The position numbers and the translations under genes are program-made. From Isoetes taiwanensis (Eukaryota; Streptophyta; Lycopodiopsida; Isoetales; Isoetaceae): a stretch of DNA of 64,000 nucleotides. Every line of letters begins with the position of its first letter. Position 1 is the stretch's first letter. The stretch is from assembly GCA_021234155.1 (NCBI GenBank), contig JAJEKV010000041.1:7882917-7946916 (forward strand), given 5' to 3'. Shown here in pieces: positions 54,380-64,000 of the stretch. The notes beneath the pieces are model-generated. The model saw only the letters and a list, made by a program, of their open reading frames with translations, had not been told where the DNA came from and made no database searches.

Positions 54380-55010
54380 CCAGATGGCACAACTGGTGCA
54401 ATAGGCTATCCCATTCATGAGGGGAGAGGGGTATGGACCAATGCCACCCCAAAAGGCAGAACAACAACAGAAGAGCCAGCCAGAATAAGAGTTTGCACTC
54501 GTAGCACCTAGGAATAGGAAGAGGAAGAGAAGAAACATGAAAAGCCATAGCCCTTCGAGCTCGGATATCAGTCCAGATAGCGAGTCTGACAACAGCTCGG
54601 ATAGTGAATGTATGCAAAGTCTAATAAGCTCAAGAGAAACAACTGCAGGTTTAAGACTTTTAGTAAGGCCTTCTGCAAGCATTACATTCCTCACTCATAC
54701 ACAAGCAGGCAAATACAACAATTTTACCGCCTCGACATGGGGATCTTGTCAATGGCCAAGTATACAGAGGAGCTATGAGACTGCGACTAAATATACTAAG
54801 GATTACGAAAAGGCAAGCAATGGAATGCTATATTGGAAAATTGAACAGTAACATCAAGAGGATAGTTCGTGCCATCAATCCTAGGACGGTAGGGGATGCA
54901 AACAAGGCATTGAGCTTGGAAGAGGCACCTCCAACACCAGTACAAAAACAATCCATCTACACCAAAGGCAAGTGGGTCCTTATACCGCTAATATGTATAA
55001 ATTGAGGTCC
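54380..55010 (+). pseudogene. Ty3 chromovirus gag fragment in element T
   Basis: The start is Ser/Asp-rich (SSSDISPDSESDNSSDSE), as in E1 gag. The core reads NNCRFKTFSKAFCKHYIP, QIQQFYRLDMGILSMAKY and then, after a stop, KRIVRAINPRTVGDA. These match CRFKKFSKAFKCHYVP, QQFYRLEQGNKTVQKY and KLVRAINTRTVSEA of E1. Pol motifs are absent. It is a broken insertion or a captured piece. Confidence 0.65.
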
Positions 55011-55079
55011 TTGCATTGTGCTCCTTCCGCCGGTTAGAGTCTTTGCTCCTCACTTCTATAATCTTAACGTCCCTCCCAT

Positions 55080-55503
55080 TTGTCATCTATGGCCTCCACA
55101 TCCTCAACCGCTGATAAGGGAAAACGCAAGAGGATAGGACTCCCTTCTGACATAGTGTTGGGTGTTCTAATGAAGAGGTTGAAGGAGCAAGATGATCTTC
55201 TAAAGGAAAACGCCGTTACAATTCAGCAGAAAGAAGAAGAGAATGAATTCAACCTTCTCATGCTTCGTAGCCAGGAGAGGCAAATCAGGCGGTTGAATAG
55301 AAGGCTGGACAGGATGGCATGCCCCAACAACTGCACTGAGGTGGTTATGACGGCAACGAGGTTGCTAATTCAGGGAGAAGAACACGCGTTGTGCTATTGG
55401 GACGGGAGCACAAAGAGATGGTGGATGATTGGAGGAACGTTTGGATAGGGTGATTGCTCGCTTGAGGAGAAGAGATGAAGACGAAGACGAGGACTCGAGC
55501 TGA
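55080..55503 (+). pseudogene. Small basic/acidic coiled-coil protein (copy 2)
   Basis: It starts MSSMASTSSTADKGKRKRI, with a second ATG four codons in that gives MASTSS as in copy 1. DIVLGVLMKRLKEQDDLLKE and QERQIRRLNRRLDRM predict a coiled coil. Then TRLLIQGEEHAL resembles the TPxxxxGEEYL motif of the acidic modules. A frameshift near 55370 leads to an ending LEERLDRVIARLRRRDEDED with further acidic residues and a stop. No known family was recognised. Confidence 0.45.
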
Positions 55504-55633
55504 TGATGATGATGAAGATAATGAAGAAGAGCTCGCCTTGGAGAAACAATGAGTCGTTGTATTTTGTTTTTCAATGTAACATCTTTCACAACTTTAATCA
55601 AAAGTAACCTTTTTTATTATTATCTTGTAAAGC

Positions 55634-55781
55634 TTCACACGACGCCAGCGAAGCCACATAAATGCAAGCAATAACGAACTCCACTTTCATTGCCGCCCGT
55701 ATGATACAAATAAGATCACACGACGCGAAGCTACAGGTTAATGCAAACAAGGTTGGAGGCAAGTACTTGGCGTCGTGTGAA
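55634..55781. repeat. Hairpin cluster of the TTCACACGACGCCA family
   Basis: TTCACACGACGCCAGCG (55634-55650) pairs with CTTGGCGTCGTGTGAA (55766-55781). A third copy GATCACACGACGCGAAG lies between them at 55714-55730. It separates the plus-strand frame at 55080 from the minus-strand frame ending at 55858, so it could act at both 3' ends. Confidence 0.75.
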
Positions 55782-55857
55782 CATGCTACACATTACAAGT
55801 ATACTTTACCGATTCTTTGTCTCTTAGATCTCCAGCATTTGCGATGCTAGTGGGGCC

Positions 55858-58043
55858 CTAGAATTTTGCCAAGCAACTTTCCGTTTTCTCTTCAGCATTA
55901 TGCCAATGGTGTTTATGACTTCTGGGTTGCTCCTTAAAGCGACCTTCCGCCCTTCTATAAAACCACTCTGTCATCTGTCTTAGAGGGTTGGTTCCCACAT
56001 TTCCACCCCCTCTTTGAGTGTTACGATGAAAGGCTATTTTAGCTTGTTTATGCGACTTCTCCATGCCTTGTGCACTCCATTCTGCTAGGCTTCCATACTT
56101 CCTAAAAAACCAAGGTGCATGAGCCCAAAAGATATGCAAGTAGTGCGTGACTTCACTCTCTCCCCATGCGTCTATGAAAGCTTTAATAAATTTGTTATTA
56201 GCAGCACGAACATTTACGCATCTTCTCTTATGAGGTCCATTCTCACGAATGTATGGGAACAATTGGACAATGCATCCCATGCTTTTTTTTTTCCTCAATG
56301 CGGAGCGAGGCGCCATCGTGTGGTCACGCTTTCGCATCAACCGGCAATTTTCCAAATTCATAGACCTTTTCTCCCATCGGTTTCCGTTCGAGCCTCTCTA
56401 TGATTCTTTATAAAGCGTCGAGCTTTCACCCCTCCAATTGACACCTTCACGAGGGGCACACTTGTTCTTCCCGCCCGTTTCTCATCGAGCTCTAATCTTA
56501 CATTGCCACCATGCAAACACTGCTACGATAGAACATGTTCAACTCTCTGAATTCCTTCCTCTCTTCTCTTCTTGTGCGAAATGTTCCACACAAAAATGCG
56601 ACTCAAAAATATCATCTTGTCGATGATTCTCACAAAGCCGTGCAAAGTGCAGATATGAACCCTCTCTAATGGAATGGGGAAAATGCCATGGAACTTGGGA
56701 TCTTCTTCTCCTCTATTAGGAGCATTTGCTTGGTTAAGGGACAAGGTTGAAAGCTTGATCTTCCCAATACTTGACTTCCTTGCATGATTGCAAGATCTGA
56801 GACAACTTTTGCATGTTCCTTGTCCTCCTCCACTTATGTTGTACATTGCTTTCTCGGTTTTTAAATCGGGCGCCAAGTGAAAGATTACTTTGTAAGATCC
56901 ATAGTGATCTACTTGCAATTTTTCCCCTCCCTCGAATCTAGATATTAGACTTCGGGATGTGGGTTTGATTGAACACCCATTTCAATACCTCGTGGGTTTC
57001 TTTACGAACTTTAAAGAAACCTAACCACGTGTGTCATCTTGATTGACATGAGAACCATTTTTGACGCGCTTCTTCTTCTCCTCAAATAAAGTCACCTCTA
57101 CATCTTTTTATTATTCTTGTTGCTCTTTGATTTAGCATGTGCAATTGCATTCTCAATTGCTCTATTCATGATGACAACGGATACCCTCTCATACTTCTCA
57201 AACTTGGTGGGTTCCATTTCATCCAATTTTATGCAAACTTCAATCTCACCATTAGTTTACGCGATTTGTTAAGTCATAATATTTGACAAGGAATTGTAAG
57301 AGAGTAACCAGGTCAACCCAAAGATTATTGCGTTCATTCATTCCAACTATATCACAACAATCCTTGCCATTCTTATCTTTTATGGCTATGGCGGGGACCG
57401 ACACATTCAACGTGGTGCATCTCTCCTAATATGGCATACACCATCTTTGTCCTAGTAACCCTTGTATTCTCGACAATTTGTGGGCCGAGGAATGAAATAC
57501 TTTTTGTGCCCATTCTTTTCAACGCTTAGGTGGAATGGCTTGAATAGAGAACGGTAACCAAACCCCTACCGATGCCTACATCATCACAAGCGATCGTACA
57601 TCGTAAGCTTCTAACTTCTTGTAGATCTCTCCTAGTACCATTTCCAATACCATCTTCTTGAGAGAAGAGTTGTAGGGCTGACAAATCATGTCCACTATCT
57701 CCCTGTTTGTCGCTAGGTTCTTCACTACGTAACCAAGATTGCTTCTAGTTTCCCCGGATCGGAATTGGCCTTTGCTAGTGTTGTAAACGGACCTTGTGGC
57801 CGTGACCAACGTCTGAATGCACCTGATCCAAACTTCAGTTCCTCTATCGATTCGATAGTGCTTCTTCCTTTCTCGCAAGCCAAGGGGTGTTTTCTTCAAA
57901 TTCTTTAACCTACATTGAAGCCCAAAGTTTGCTCTTTCGAGCTCTTGGATCTTTTCTTGCAGCTGCCCTATCACCAATTTGGACTTGTCCACTTCGTATC
58001 TCAAAGAAGTTTCCCTCCCCAAGCCGTCATTCCTTTCCTTCAT
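55858..58043 (-). pseudogene. Long decayed protein, possible transposase
   Basis: Minus-strand pieces in changing frames follow one another: a coiled coil (SKLVIGQLQEKIQELERANF), VSVPAIAIKDKNGKDCCDIV, EVCIKLDEMEPTKFEKYERV, DHYGSYKVIFHLAPDLKTEK, GTCKSCLRSCNHARK, PLERVHICTLHGFVRIIDKM, KKKSMGCIVQLFPYIREN, and THYLHIFWAHAPWFFRKYGS with LAEWSAQGMEKSHKQAKIAF. The Cys pairs and HICTLH and HYLHIFWAH motifs suggest metal sites. The whole would be about 700 residues. It is the largest coding trace in element T and the best candidate for a transposase, but I cannot assign a superfamily. Confidence 0.45.
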
Positions 58044-58440
58044 CCGATTGGAGTAATGAAGCGAGAGAAAAAAAGCTGTCTTTGGTTTAAGTTATAATTC
58101 TCTTGTGACAATCGGGCGAGCTCATCTCAAGGAAGCTGTATTCGATTCGAATGCCTTCATCCTCTCTCAATCTCTCACAATATCCCAAGAGGCGAGTTAC
58201 CGTCACCACAAAATCGGACTAAACTTGAAACGTCCGAAATGGCGGTTTCTTGCCACTCAACGGATCCAATGGATATAAAGCGCCATCCGCCCGGATGTCG
58301 ACACTTTTTGAGCACGCAAGGCGCAACATGTCGAGGTCTAAGTTCTTATTTTTAGACCTCCTTTTTGCGATTGAAGGCTGGAGCATATTCGTGAGTCAGT
58401 TGGATCCTTATCCACACATCATTTGGAGCTTCCATACCGC
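58044..58440. other. Spacer before the repeated right-end block
   Basis: This is CpG-rich sequence without a recognised motif. It may hold the promoter of the minus-strand gene that begins near 58043. Confidence 0.3.
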
Positions 58441-59085
58441 GTGGATCGCACGGCGCAAAATGAAGGTGTACAATTTGTATGCCCCAGCACAATTCGCTTC
58501 GTGTGAGCCGAACGTCCGTACTAACCTCGTTTTTGAAATTTGCAACGTGCATATGGAAATCGAAAAGTCCATTCTCCTACAATCCATGCTTTTATACATA
58601 AGCAAATTCAAAATTGAATTGTAGGGGGCGAGAAGCCTTTGTATTGGGATGAAGTAAAGATCCCGGTTCACGAACTTTTAAAGGCATAATAATGCGCCCC
58701 TCGAAATGAAAGTCTGATACAAAGCTTCAATCTACACATTCAAATTTTAAAATGTAGAAGGCGGGAAGCTTGTATGGCCATGGCCTCTAAATGAAAATAG
58801 CGCAAGACAAGAACCGGTGATGCGCATGCTTGGTATCTGACAAACCAAGAGACACCGTCATGAGTTGCCGATATGCTATAATGCAAGTGGCTTTTTAGAA
58901 GCGCCACGTGTTGCATCAATCTGTCTGACAACCAACAGAATTAAATACATATGGCGCCATAAATGTGCGATCCCCTTATTAGGAGAATATTCCAAGCAAA
59001 TCGGCGGGGGAAAAAGGGCGGAAATATGACGTGGAATGGCTGATAGGAGGCCATTTTGAGACCCCAAATCCCCAAGAGCGGAAAT
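58441..59085 (+). repeat. Right-end block of element T, inner copy
   Basis: Most of this block recurs at 60902-61505, with GTGGATCGCACGGCGC and GCTTCGTGTGAGCCGAACG at its start and GCCATTTTGAGACCCCAAAT at its end. The inner copy ends ACCCCAAATCCCC, lacking the last bases of the terminal repeat, and a partial third copy (GCGGAAATATGACGTGG) follows. The open frames inside are probably a side effect of the repeat. Confidence 0.75.
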
Positions 59086-59211
59086 ATGACGTGGAATGGC
59101 TGATAGGAGGCCATTTTAGTTCATAAAACATAATATAACTTGGAATGATACATGGGAGACTATTGATGAGGGACTTGGTGTTATTATCTATTGACAACAA
59201 ACAAGAAAGTG

Positions 59212-59277
59212 GATCACACCATGCGAATTTAGTATATTCCAACCTTTTAGCTTATACAAAATTCGCTTGGTGTGATC
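59212..59277. repeat. Hairpin, GGATCACACCATGCGAATTT type
   Basis: GATCACACCATGCGAATTT pairs with AAATTCGCTTGGTGTGATC with one mismatch. It is a diverged member of the hairpin family of element T, in the AT-rich part. Confidence 0.75.
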
Positions 59278-59607
59278 TTTTTGGAAAAAGATGACTTCCT
59301 ATAGTAAAATTACTTTGATTATCTTTTAATAAAAGAAATATATATGTGTCTTATTTGAAGTTAAGTGTGGATATTGGACGTGCTAATTTATTGATAAAGT
59401 GTTTGCTTTTTGAAAAAGTCTAATAACTTTATGTACTACTAGAGTTGGTAAAGTATTTTAGATGCAAATGGGATGCTTGATGTGATCCTTCTTAAAAAAA
59501 GATATGCTCTTTGAAAAGGACTAATAACTTTATGCACTTAGGGTGGTAAAGCATTAAATGAGAAGGGGTAATTGTGTTTAATTTTAATTTGACAACAAAT
59601 AAGAAAG

Positions 59608-59677
59608 TGGATCACACGATGTGAATTTAGTGTGTTCCATTTTTGTTGCATATGTACTATTCACTTGGTGTGATCCT
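59608..59677. repeat. Hairpin, GGATCACACGATGTGAATTT type
   Basis: GGATCACACGATGTGAA pairs imperfectly with TTCACTTGGTGTGATCC. Sequence around it (GACAACAAATAAGAAAGTGG) repeats that around the hairpin at 59212, so the two lie in a tandem duplication. Confidence 0.7.
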
Positions 59678-60107
59678 TCTTGAAAAATAATATGCTCTTT
59701 GAAAAGGGATAATGACTTATGTACTTAAGAGTGGTAACATATGTACAGTAAAAAAACAAGTTAGGTATTCAAATGGAATTAGAAGCAAAAACTTTTTACA
59801 TTCAAAATTTTTTATGGCCGTATGGCTTTACATCAGAACATCATTTTGTAAATTTAAATGCCCGGAGGCTTCAACTATTCACAACAAAAAAGCCCAGAGG
59901 CTTGCAGTCATATGGTAAGAAAATTTGGAGGCAATTTGGAGGCTAAAATTTGGAGGCAAGTGGGAGGCTAAGAACAAGGAAAAAAAAAGAGGTGCTCTGC
60001 CCTAACAAATTTCATTCATCCGCTTCACCATCCGCAAAACAAAAAATAAGAAATAACCGTTAGTTGAATGCTTAAGAAAAGAAAAGAAAACATGCATGTA
60101 CCATGAA
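59678..60107. other. AT-rich spacer, no gene seen
   Basis: A-rich and TTTGGAGGCAA-repeating sequence without recognisable frames. TTGGAGGCAATTTGGAGGC near 59925-59960 is a short local duplication. Confidence 0.35.
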
Positions 60108-60432
60108 CTAAGCCATGAGCTCCTCGAAGTCAGCGGATTCGTCTTCAACTTCTTCATCTTCTTCATCATCTTGGCTTCTTCTCCTTGGGTAGACCACTCA
60201 TTCTCGAAGAATCTCCTATCCGACCTTCAAGAACACACGTGATGAACTCCTGCTCGAAATTTCCCTACGATTCCTCATTCTCGATTCCTCGTCAAAGGAA
60301 TCGAGGAGGAATCGAGGCATTCGTGAAGCAAGAACCGCGGGGTGGCGGAGGAAGCTGAAGGGAACACTTCTTCCAGCCGTAATAAAGCCTCTTGGAGGAC
60401 ACCTCCGGCTCTTCCGTAGCTGATCTCTTCAT
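60108..60432 (-). pseudogene. Small protein with acidic C-terminus, frameshifted
   Basis: The minus strand starts MKRSATEEPEVSSKRLYYGW and reads on for 46 codons. After frame breaks it ends with RRRSQDDEEDEEVEDESADF, EELMA and a stop. The basic start and acidic end recall the other small proteins of this element. No family was recognised. The three frames needed show it is decayed, or it has unseen introns. Confidence 0.35.
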
Positions 60433-60626
60433 GGCGATGGACTAGCGAAATTGGGCGAAGGATCTAGCGAAGATTGGGCGAAGATTGGGGGGAGAATGGG
60501 TGCCAATCTAGGCTGGAATAGATATAGGCTGGATTAGACGTGAAAATCGTAGGAATGATTAAGTATTCGGTCCTATCAACCATCATTACATGCCATTATG
60601 TGCATATCTCGAAATTTGAGCCATAT

Positions 60627-60694
60627 CCAATATCTTCCTTTTTTAACCTTATTCCTAAATATCCAATATCTTCCTTTTTTAACCTTATTCCTAA
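60627..60694 (+). repeat. Direct tandem duplication of about 33 bp
   Basis: CCAATATCTTCCTTTTTTAA followed by CCTTATTCCTAAA occurs twice in direct succession. It is a recent slippage or unequal event and has no coding effect visible. Confidence 0.85.
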
Positions 60695-60901
60695 ACCTAT
60701 ATGATTTGAGTTTAACCTGAAAATGAACACCGATATAATTCGAATTTAACATACTATTTAATACCAAGATGCTACGTCACACTATGTCGATAATTGGGAT
60801 TTAAAAAAAAAAAAACACTCCAAACCCTCCTCGAGAAAACCACGTAAGTGCCGATCTAACTTGTGTTTAAGTTTAATTTGACAACAAGCAACTTCCATAC
60901 T

Positions 60902-61505
60902 GTGTGGATCGCACGGCGCGAAAAGAAGGTGTACAATTTCTATGCCCCAACACAATTCGCTTCGTGTGAGCCGAACGTCCGTACTAACCTCGTTTTTGAA
61001 ATTTGCAACGTGCATATGGAAATCGAAAAGTCCATTCTCCTACAATCCATGCTTTTATACGTTAAGCAAATTCAAATTTCGAATTGTAGGGGGCGGGAAA
61101 CCTGTATTAGGATGAAGTGAAGATCGGTTAAGGCGCAGCCGCAGCGCCTCAAAATGAAAGTCTGATCTGATACAAAGCTTCAACCTACACATTCAAATTT
61201 TGAAATGTAGAAGGCGGTGACGCGCACGCTTGGTATCTGACAAACCAAGAGACACCGTCATGAGTTGCCGGTATGCTATAATGCAAGTGGCATTTTAGAG
61301 GCGCCACGTGTTGCATCAGTCTGTCTGACAACCAACAGAATTAAATACATATGGCGCCATGAATGTGCAATCCCCCTTATTCCGGAAGAATATTCCAAGC
61401 AAATCTGTAATTATGAGAGTTTGGTATCCTAGGTGGCATGGGAAAAAAGGAGCGGAAATATGACGTGGAATGGCTGATAGGAGGCCATTTTGAGACCCCA
61501 AATCC
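60902..61505 (+). repeat. Right-end block of element T, outer copy
   Basis: This is the second copy of the block at 58441-59085, in the same orientation about 2.4 kb further right. It leads directly into the terminal repeat at 61483-61514. The inverted pair GGATCGCACGGCGCGAA / TTCGCTTCGTGTGAGCC lies at its start (60906-60971). Confidence 0.75.
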
Positions 61506-61514
61506 GCCCTAATG
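61483..61514 (-). repeat. Element T right terminal inverted repeat
   Basis: It reads GGCCATTTTGAGACCCCAAA then TCCGCCCTAATG, the reverse complement of 45652-45683 with one mismatch. The sequence after it (AGTGGATG) is not a clear duplicate of that before the left end (GCCGCTCA). Confidence 0.75.
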
Positions 61515-64000
61515 AGTGGATGTCAAGCAACATCAACAAAAGGCGCAACGACACTAGACAACTGCAGAACACAGCTCCCTTGCCCTAGTAAGAAGACAAT
61601 AATGACTTCATCGATTTCAAAAATAGGGGATCATGATCGAGGAAGGAGAGGAAACACATAATAGGGAAGGCACATCTCCGACTTGAAGGCATATATCAGC
61701 ATCAAGGGCAAGATCAAGGAGGAGGATAGTTGGTACGAACAAGAGTTCCAGATCCAGAAACGCCTGCAAACCCAAGGAAGGATGATTCCAGTGCCTCAGT
61801 CAAGTAGTTCAAGACTCGAATGGACCCGATCCAAAGGACGGAGGAGCCGACCTAGCCAACAACCACAGACCACTCAAAGGCAACTCGGAGGAGCGATGGC
61901 ATGTGCAATGGATATGATCACATTTCTAGGCATAAGGGAGGCATCTCGCAACAAAGCAAAGTCCAAGCAACAGGAGTCGCGCTCAAAAATTCAACTGGCT
62001 GAGAAATGACACTGTCTACCTGACGATCGCTATCTCAGAGCTTTGACGGCATGCAAGAATGCCCGACTGCAACAACCAGGTGATCGTAATCAAGCGATCA
62101 ATGGCACTACACATCTTCAACCTTGTAACGACACACTGCATGTAGGGACACTGAGCAATCATGACACTCCATATGACAGGTAAACACATTAAGGAGGGGC
62201 ATTTTTAACTCAAAGGTCCACATCGAGGAACGTTCTCCGCGACTTGGGATAACGACCTCAGATCACACACAAAGGTCAACTATAGTTGCAACACCTTAAG
62301 GAACCCCGGAGTCAAGTAGAACGAGGAATATGCGACAAAACCGAAGAATCAAACGCGATTGGAGGAGGGAAATCCTAAAGGAGTATAAACATTTAAGCAT
62401 ATGTTAAAATCCCAATATAATTATACATATGTCTATCATAAGTATCAGGTGCTCACACATAGTACAAAACATGAGTTTAGGATCATGTTTTAGGGTTTAG
62501 CATTTGCATCAAGAAACTCCATCACTTCGACTGCCAAAGGATGAAGCAAAGAACCACAGGTTTAGCCAAGAGCAAGTGTTCGAATGAAAGAGCAAGTAGA
62601 AAGAGACGACTAGAGCCCAAGCCAAGCTTCGACTCCAGACACTTCGAGAAGCGGCCTCAAGTAGAAGATCGCACGTCCAGCACAATATCAAGATGAGAGA
62701 TAATATCAGTCATGTCAAGATCCTTAGCGCTGCACCATTTAGGCTTGCACAACGACATCTTCGGGATGCAACTCTACCTCTTGTGGCAGCAGCAATACTA
62801 ATGACACGAGTGTCCTCAACAACAGAAGGAGGAACGACCAACATCTTCAAAAACTGCGGCCACGACCTCAAGCCGACAGACATCGAGGAATCCTTTGGGA
62901 CAACCCGACATCAACGAGCCAACTGAGGAGGCAACCTCTCGACGACCATATAATCCTGCCTTGTATGGTGATGTTTGTAACATGCGTGCCAGATGGAGAT
63001 ACACTTAAGAAAGGCGCCACAACGACGGGTTATGACTATGCTCATTCAACAACTAGGTGATGGCTTCGTCAAGTACTCCTACCAACAATTAGAAGACAAG
63101 AAACCAAAGTTATCTTCGACACGAGGGACCTCAACGCCCAAGATAGAAGCATTCAACACCTTAATGACAAGGATAGTAATCAAAGCACCTTCGGCAAAAA
63201 GAGAGCTCAAGACAATAGCCAGCCTAGCTATTCAAGGACAAGAGTAGATCTAGGGCAGAAAGTTCTTCAACTTAAGGGTCAAGCGATGCAGATATAAGAG
63301 TACATCATCCCCGACAGCAAACCAATCACAGAGGAGAGTCATGAGGCTTTACTCGCTAGAAAGATGCACATGTATTGAGGGACAAAGGCCACAAACAGGA
63401 GGCTGGAGAAGTGTTAGCAATCAACACGAGGTTCAAAACTATGGAGCGTGATCAAGTGCAACTAGAAGGTACCACAAGACTAGAAGGCAGCATAGCATCG
63501 TAGAACGGGATAATGTCTAAGCCATCAAATCGAGGAGATCAAATAGGTAAGATGAGAAGCTCGATGGAGAAGCGGCTAGGAGAACCGAGCCAAAGAATCG
63601 ACGAATCAGCTAGAAACCTCACTAAGCTACGACAACTCGCATGCAACTTCGTGAATCCAAGGATCGGCGATTCGAAAGGCAATTGATGAAGAGAACAACT
63701 CCTTACGAATCTAGCCAAAGGAATTGTGCACAACTTCAAGAGGCACCTCCAAAGATCTTCAGACATTGTGAAGGGGAAGCAATTATTGCCCAAGAATAAG
63801 ATTAAGAAGCAGACTGGAACACTGAAGCGTCAACGACCGTCACATCCTTAGTTAGCATGTGAAGCAGAAGCAAGTTGTGCCGCAGCCGACAGACATTAGA
63901 GAGCTCAAACATATCAAAGAGTCTACCAATCGAGCACGAGCTAACATACAAATAAGAGGATATAGATCTTCAACACCAATGCACTAGGAGGAACATCGAC
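61515..64000 (+). other. Unclassified decayed sequence, maybe LTR-A2 element interior
   Basis: This is purine- and AAC/GAAG-rich sequence with only short frames, the longest at 61683-62009 (MKAYISIKGKIKEEDSWYEQ, basic and Gln-rich). No gag, pol, histone or LTR motif was recognised. The composition resembles 45170-45651 left of element T, so both may belong to the internal region of the element whose 5' LTR is LTR-A2. Confidence 0.35.

Larger units (their letters stand above)
45652..61514. mobile_element. Element T: candidate 15.9-kb TIR element with captured genes
   Basis: The left end reads CATTAGGGCGGATTTGGGGT and the right end is its reverse complement (ACCCCAAATCCGCCCTAATG). The match goes on to 32 bases with one mismatch. 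Inside lie an H3-like pseudogene, the two modules that also follow H3 in E1, small basic/acidic frames, a TCP exon, a Ty3 gag piece, a long decayed minus-strand frame and many hairpins. No clear target duplication is visible, and a copy of the right end also occurs at 59040-59085. The two ends may therefore not come from one insertion event. Confidence 0.5.

Noticed and set aside
58250-58624. Conserved protein shared with 60863-61120
   Set aside because: Both lie in a duplicated terminal block of element T and are equally similar at nucleotide level outside the frame, so the match is explained by the repeat.
45652-61514. Integrated giant virus fragment, given histone-like genes, CpG-rich texture and intergenic hairpins
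   Set aside because: No capsid, polymerase, helicase or packaging ATPase trace is visible. Plant TCP and intron-like sequence and terminal inverted repeats favour a transposon. It remains a secondary option to test by search.
61683-62009. Basic Gln-rich frame as a Gag protein
   Set aside because: No Gag core motif or zinc knuckle is visible and the surroundings are full of stops; left as unclassified.

Overview
This window looks like a repeat-dense nuclear segment of a land-plant genome. The signs are a plant-specific TCP domain, plant-type Ty3/gypsy lineages (one with a chromodomain, one with an extra RNase H), tRNA-Met-type primer sites, exons with GT/AG splice borders, and CCCTAA telomere-like units. 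The long LTRs (1.35 to 2.6 kb) and deep nesting suit a large genome such as a fern, lycophyte or gymnosperm; the species cannot be told. I see no complete, undamaged host gene.

Layout. 1-3567: broken Ty3 integrase halves in opposite orientation, a LINE scrap, and a minus-strand LTR (family C) split by an insertion that holds a CATG microsatellite and a foldback element. 3568-13250: element E1, a 5'-truncated chromovirus with gag, protease, RT, RNase H, integrase and chromodomain, ending in a 1354-bp 3' LTR (family A). Upstream of gag it carries a histone H3-like frame starting MAHTKQT and ending in an H3 histone fold, then two unrecognised frames. 13251-16474: an inverted LTR-A fragment and AT-rich sequence with a minus-strand primer site. 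16475-24343: a MITE, two family-C LTRs in opposite orientation, a second foldback element and two terminal exons of an unrecognised gene.

24344-44032: a nested insertion that can be unpicked. An LTR-A copy is split by a minus-strand LINE with an (ATTCT)n tail. The LINE endonuclease region is split by a Ty3 element with 2.55-kb LTRs and a 5-bp target duplication (CTCCC). About 9.7 kb was then inverted between the gag/pol border of that element and the LINE 5' region, with TGGAC at both breakpoints. The split LTR-A is followed at 44034 by a primer binding site and a leader holding four tandem hairpin repeats.

45652-61514: a possible 15.9-kb element (T) bounded by 32-bp inverted repeats. It holds a second H3-like gene (MARTKQT start, decayed histone fold) followed by the same two gene modules that follow H3 in E1, a captured TCP exon, small basic/acidic frames, a long decayed reading frame on the minus strand, and many hairpins built on GGATCACACGACGCCA. 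61515-64000: unclassified decayed sequence.

Main point. Two different mobile contexts carry the same ordered cassette: an H3-like protein, then a protein with a WY motif, then an acidic protein with an xTPxxxxGxEYLxLxDI motif. Mobile elements that encode a histone H3-like protein, one of them also encoding a chromodomain integrase, are the strongest candidate here for an undescribed system. All copies seen are damaged, so function must be tested in intact relatives.
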